Shown piece after piece: positions 62,781-64,000 of a DNA stretch of 64,000 nt. The DNA lies in contig JADCFA010000029.1 in NCBI GenBank assembly GCA_020249775.1, positions 1-64,000 of the forward strand, read 5' to 3'. A program made the position numbers and the translations under genes. Within the stretch, counting starts at the first letter, position 1. The number at the start of each line of letters is the position of its first letter. Under the pieces are notes generated by a model. That model saw only the letters and a program-made list of their open reading frames with translations. It had not been told where the DNA came from and searched no databases. This stretch comes from Roseomonas sp. (GTDB lineage: Bacteria; Pseudomonadota; Alphaproteobacteria; Acetobacterales; Acetobacteraceae).

Positions 62781-64000
62781 TCAAATAATGAATAGGGCCA
62801 AGATCGAATCGATACTCATTTCCTGTGCAAGGATAATGTCATCCCCCGCACCACCGAAAAGATTATTGGCAAGACCATTACCGATGAGCGTATCGCTCGC
62901 ATTGCTGCCGGTCAGACTAAGGCCGGAAAAGCCGGCTGCCAGCATCAATGCCTCAACATTCGCTGGCATGGTATAGCTGACCGAAGTGATGATGATATCG
63001 GCGCCGCCGCCAATGCTTTCGATCACCTGATCCGATGCGTTATCAATCAGGAAACGATCCGCCCCTTCTCCGCCGATCAGGGTATCAATCCCGGCGCCAC
63101 CATCCAGCGTATCATTACCGGCACCACCGGAGAGATTATTGCCGTTTCCATTGCCAACAAGCAGATCACCGGCGCTGCCACCAGTGAGGCTTTGGCCCAA
63201 AACTCCATCGCCAAGTATCAGAGCCTCAATATTCGCTGGCATCACGTAGCTGACTGAGGCGATGACGGTATCCGCGCCGCCACCAACGCTTTCGATCACC
63301 TGATCCGATGCAGTATCAACCAGAAAACGGTCATCCCCTTCTCCGCCGAAAAGACTATCGGCGCCCAGGCCGCCATCCAGCGTGTCATTGCCGCTATCGC
63401 CGGTGATATTATCTGCGCCTGCATTACCGGTCAGCAGGTTATTGGCGGCATTGCCGATCAGCGTGTCATTGGCAGATCCGCCCATGGCATTTTCAATCAC
63501 AACATTATTGGCAATGGTGAAACCGCCGATGATGTTCGATGCATAGGAAACGTAGCCGCCGGCATTTGGGCCGGTCAGTGGTGCCGCATTCAGATTGATG
63601 ATGCTGGCGACGGACGAACCGGAATTGCTGATGACATCCACCCCGCCTGTATCCCAAATACATGACCAGAAAGTTCCGGCAGCGTTCACGGTAGGTAGCG
63701 TATAGGTGTTATTGCCAGAGGCATAGCTGGTATTGGCGCCATAAATGATTTGAATGGCAGCAATATCAAGCGCCATGGGCGTCGCTGTCCAGCCATAACT
63801 CACATCGGAATGATTTGGATATTGCGTTATCCAACCATCATTATAGCCCATGACAGTGAAAATGCCCTGATTGAGACCGTAGTCACCATAATCGTCAAAC
63901 TCCGCCGTGACGCCAGGAAAGACGGTTGCATCGGCAGCTAATCCGCCATCATGCGGATGCGCAAGGCCAAGCAAGTGGCCCAATTCATGGATCAGGGTGA
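62781..64000 (-). CDS. Serralysin-like M10 metalloprotease with RTX repeats, N-terminus outside the window
   Basis: The last base of the window lies within the zinc site: the frame reads LIHELGHLLGLAHPHDGG, an HExxHxxGxxH motif, followed after about 45 residues by the Met-turn region FTVMGYNDGW. After the peptidase_M10_C part come RTX nonapeptides (GGSANDTLIG, GGLGADSLFGGEGDDRF). Two tandem 91-residue units, each with SDQVIESxGGGADxxIxSVS, repeat at a 273-bp period. The C-terminus DDIILAQEMSIDSILALFII resembles a type I secretion signal. These are exported calcium-dependent proteases. At least 406 residues are inside the window. Confidence 0.9.
   Translation of the reverse strand, partial: TLIHELGHLLGLAHPHDGGLAADATVFPGVTAEFDDYGDYGLNQGIFTVMGYNDGWITQYPNHSDVSYGWTATPMALDIAAIQIIYGANTSYASGNNTYTLPTVNAAGTFWSCIWDTGGVDVISNSGSSVASIINLNAAPLTGPNAGGYVSYASNIIGGFTIANNVVIENAMGGSANDTLIGNAANNLLTGNAGADNITGDSGNDTLDGGLGADSLFGGEGDDRFLVDTASDQVIESVGGGADTVIASVSYVMPANIEALILGDGVLGQSLTGGSAGDLLVGNGNGNNLSGGAGNDTLDGGAGIDTLIGGEGADRFLIDNASDQVIESIGGGADIIITSVSYTMPANVEALMLAAGFSGLSLTGSNASDTLIGNGLANNLFGGAGDDIILAQEMSIDSILALFII
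63021..63566 (-). repeat. Two 273-bp tandem units in the RTX protease gene
   Basis: GATCACCTGATCCGATGC occurs at 63021 and 63294, spacing 273 bp (91 residues). The encoded units share DQVIES(V/I)GGGAD and SYxMPANxEAL. Confidence 0.65.

Overview
The window is a GC-rich chromosomal segment from an alphaproteobacterium, most likely Rhodospirillales/Acetobacteraceae (Roseomonas-like). The evidence is the conserved run rpoZ-rsh-acpS-lepB-rnc-era-recO-parC, the block rpmH-rnpA-yidD-yidC-engB, alphaproteobacterial families such as TrcR/DUF1013, DUF1192 and DUF6111, a proton-pumping pyrophosphatase, and the abundance of Bug and TRAP solute receptors. The genus is inference. I found no rRNA, tRNA or CRISPR array.

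Layout. 1-4.6 kb (minus strand): a creatininase-family gene broken by an in-frame amber codon, translationally coupled to a Bug-type receptor, then an FeS-type photolyase, a DUF6134 protein and an atypical SDR. 4.7-9.4 kb (plus): SixA phosphatase, a CYTH/CHAD protein, a thermonuclease-like protein, citrate synthase and a small ORF with its own terminator. 9.4-10.7 kb (minus): family 5 uracil-DNA glycosylase and a NYN-domain protein. 10.8-20.4 kb (plus): folK, rpoZ, the (p)ppGpp enzyme, acpS, lepB, rnc, era, recO and parC. 20.4-23.6 kb (minus): engB, yidC, yidD, rnpA, rpmH behind a clear sigma-70-type promoter. 23.8-27.1 kb: an amidohydrolase/GMC oxidoreductase/lipocalin-like operon. 27.1-29.8 kb (minus): cca, DUF6111, CoA pyrophosphatase, DUF1285. 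29.9-34.5 kb: a MoxR/DUF58/DUF4159 operon. 34.5-38.5 kb (minus): a TAXI-TRAP transporter whose operon also carries an ABC-type amino-acid receptor. 38.7-46.3 kb: a CBS protein, a Zn-protease-like protein, pdxY, rpmE, an hsp20 with a ROSE-like RNA thermometer leader, DUF1192, trcR, two DUF465 proteins, purEK and an OmpA-family protein. 46.4-50.2 kb (minus): an iron ABC permease, a DUF4239 protein and an M20 peptidase. 50.4-55.4 kb: ppa next to hppA, an SDR and argG.

55.4-64 kb is the accessory part. A 740-bp gene-free stretch holds dispersed palindromic repeats and a decayed ISAs1-type transposase fragment. It is followed by a very large RTX-repeat protein gene with no normal start codon, a secreted alpha/beta hydrolase, a hotdog-fold protein, and a serralysin-like M10 metalloprotease with RTX repeats that runs off the right edge. 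The two RTX proteins share a related C-terminus, suggesting one type I secretion route, but no exporter genes are present here.

The most interesting signals are the ROSE-like hsp20 leader, the two overlapping hairpins in the TTG-started hppA leader, the ambiguous start of the giant RTX gene, three families of dispersed palindromes, the ISAs1 remnant, and the nonsense codon in the creatininase gene. I did not find a convincing wholly new multi-gene system.
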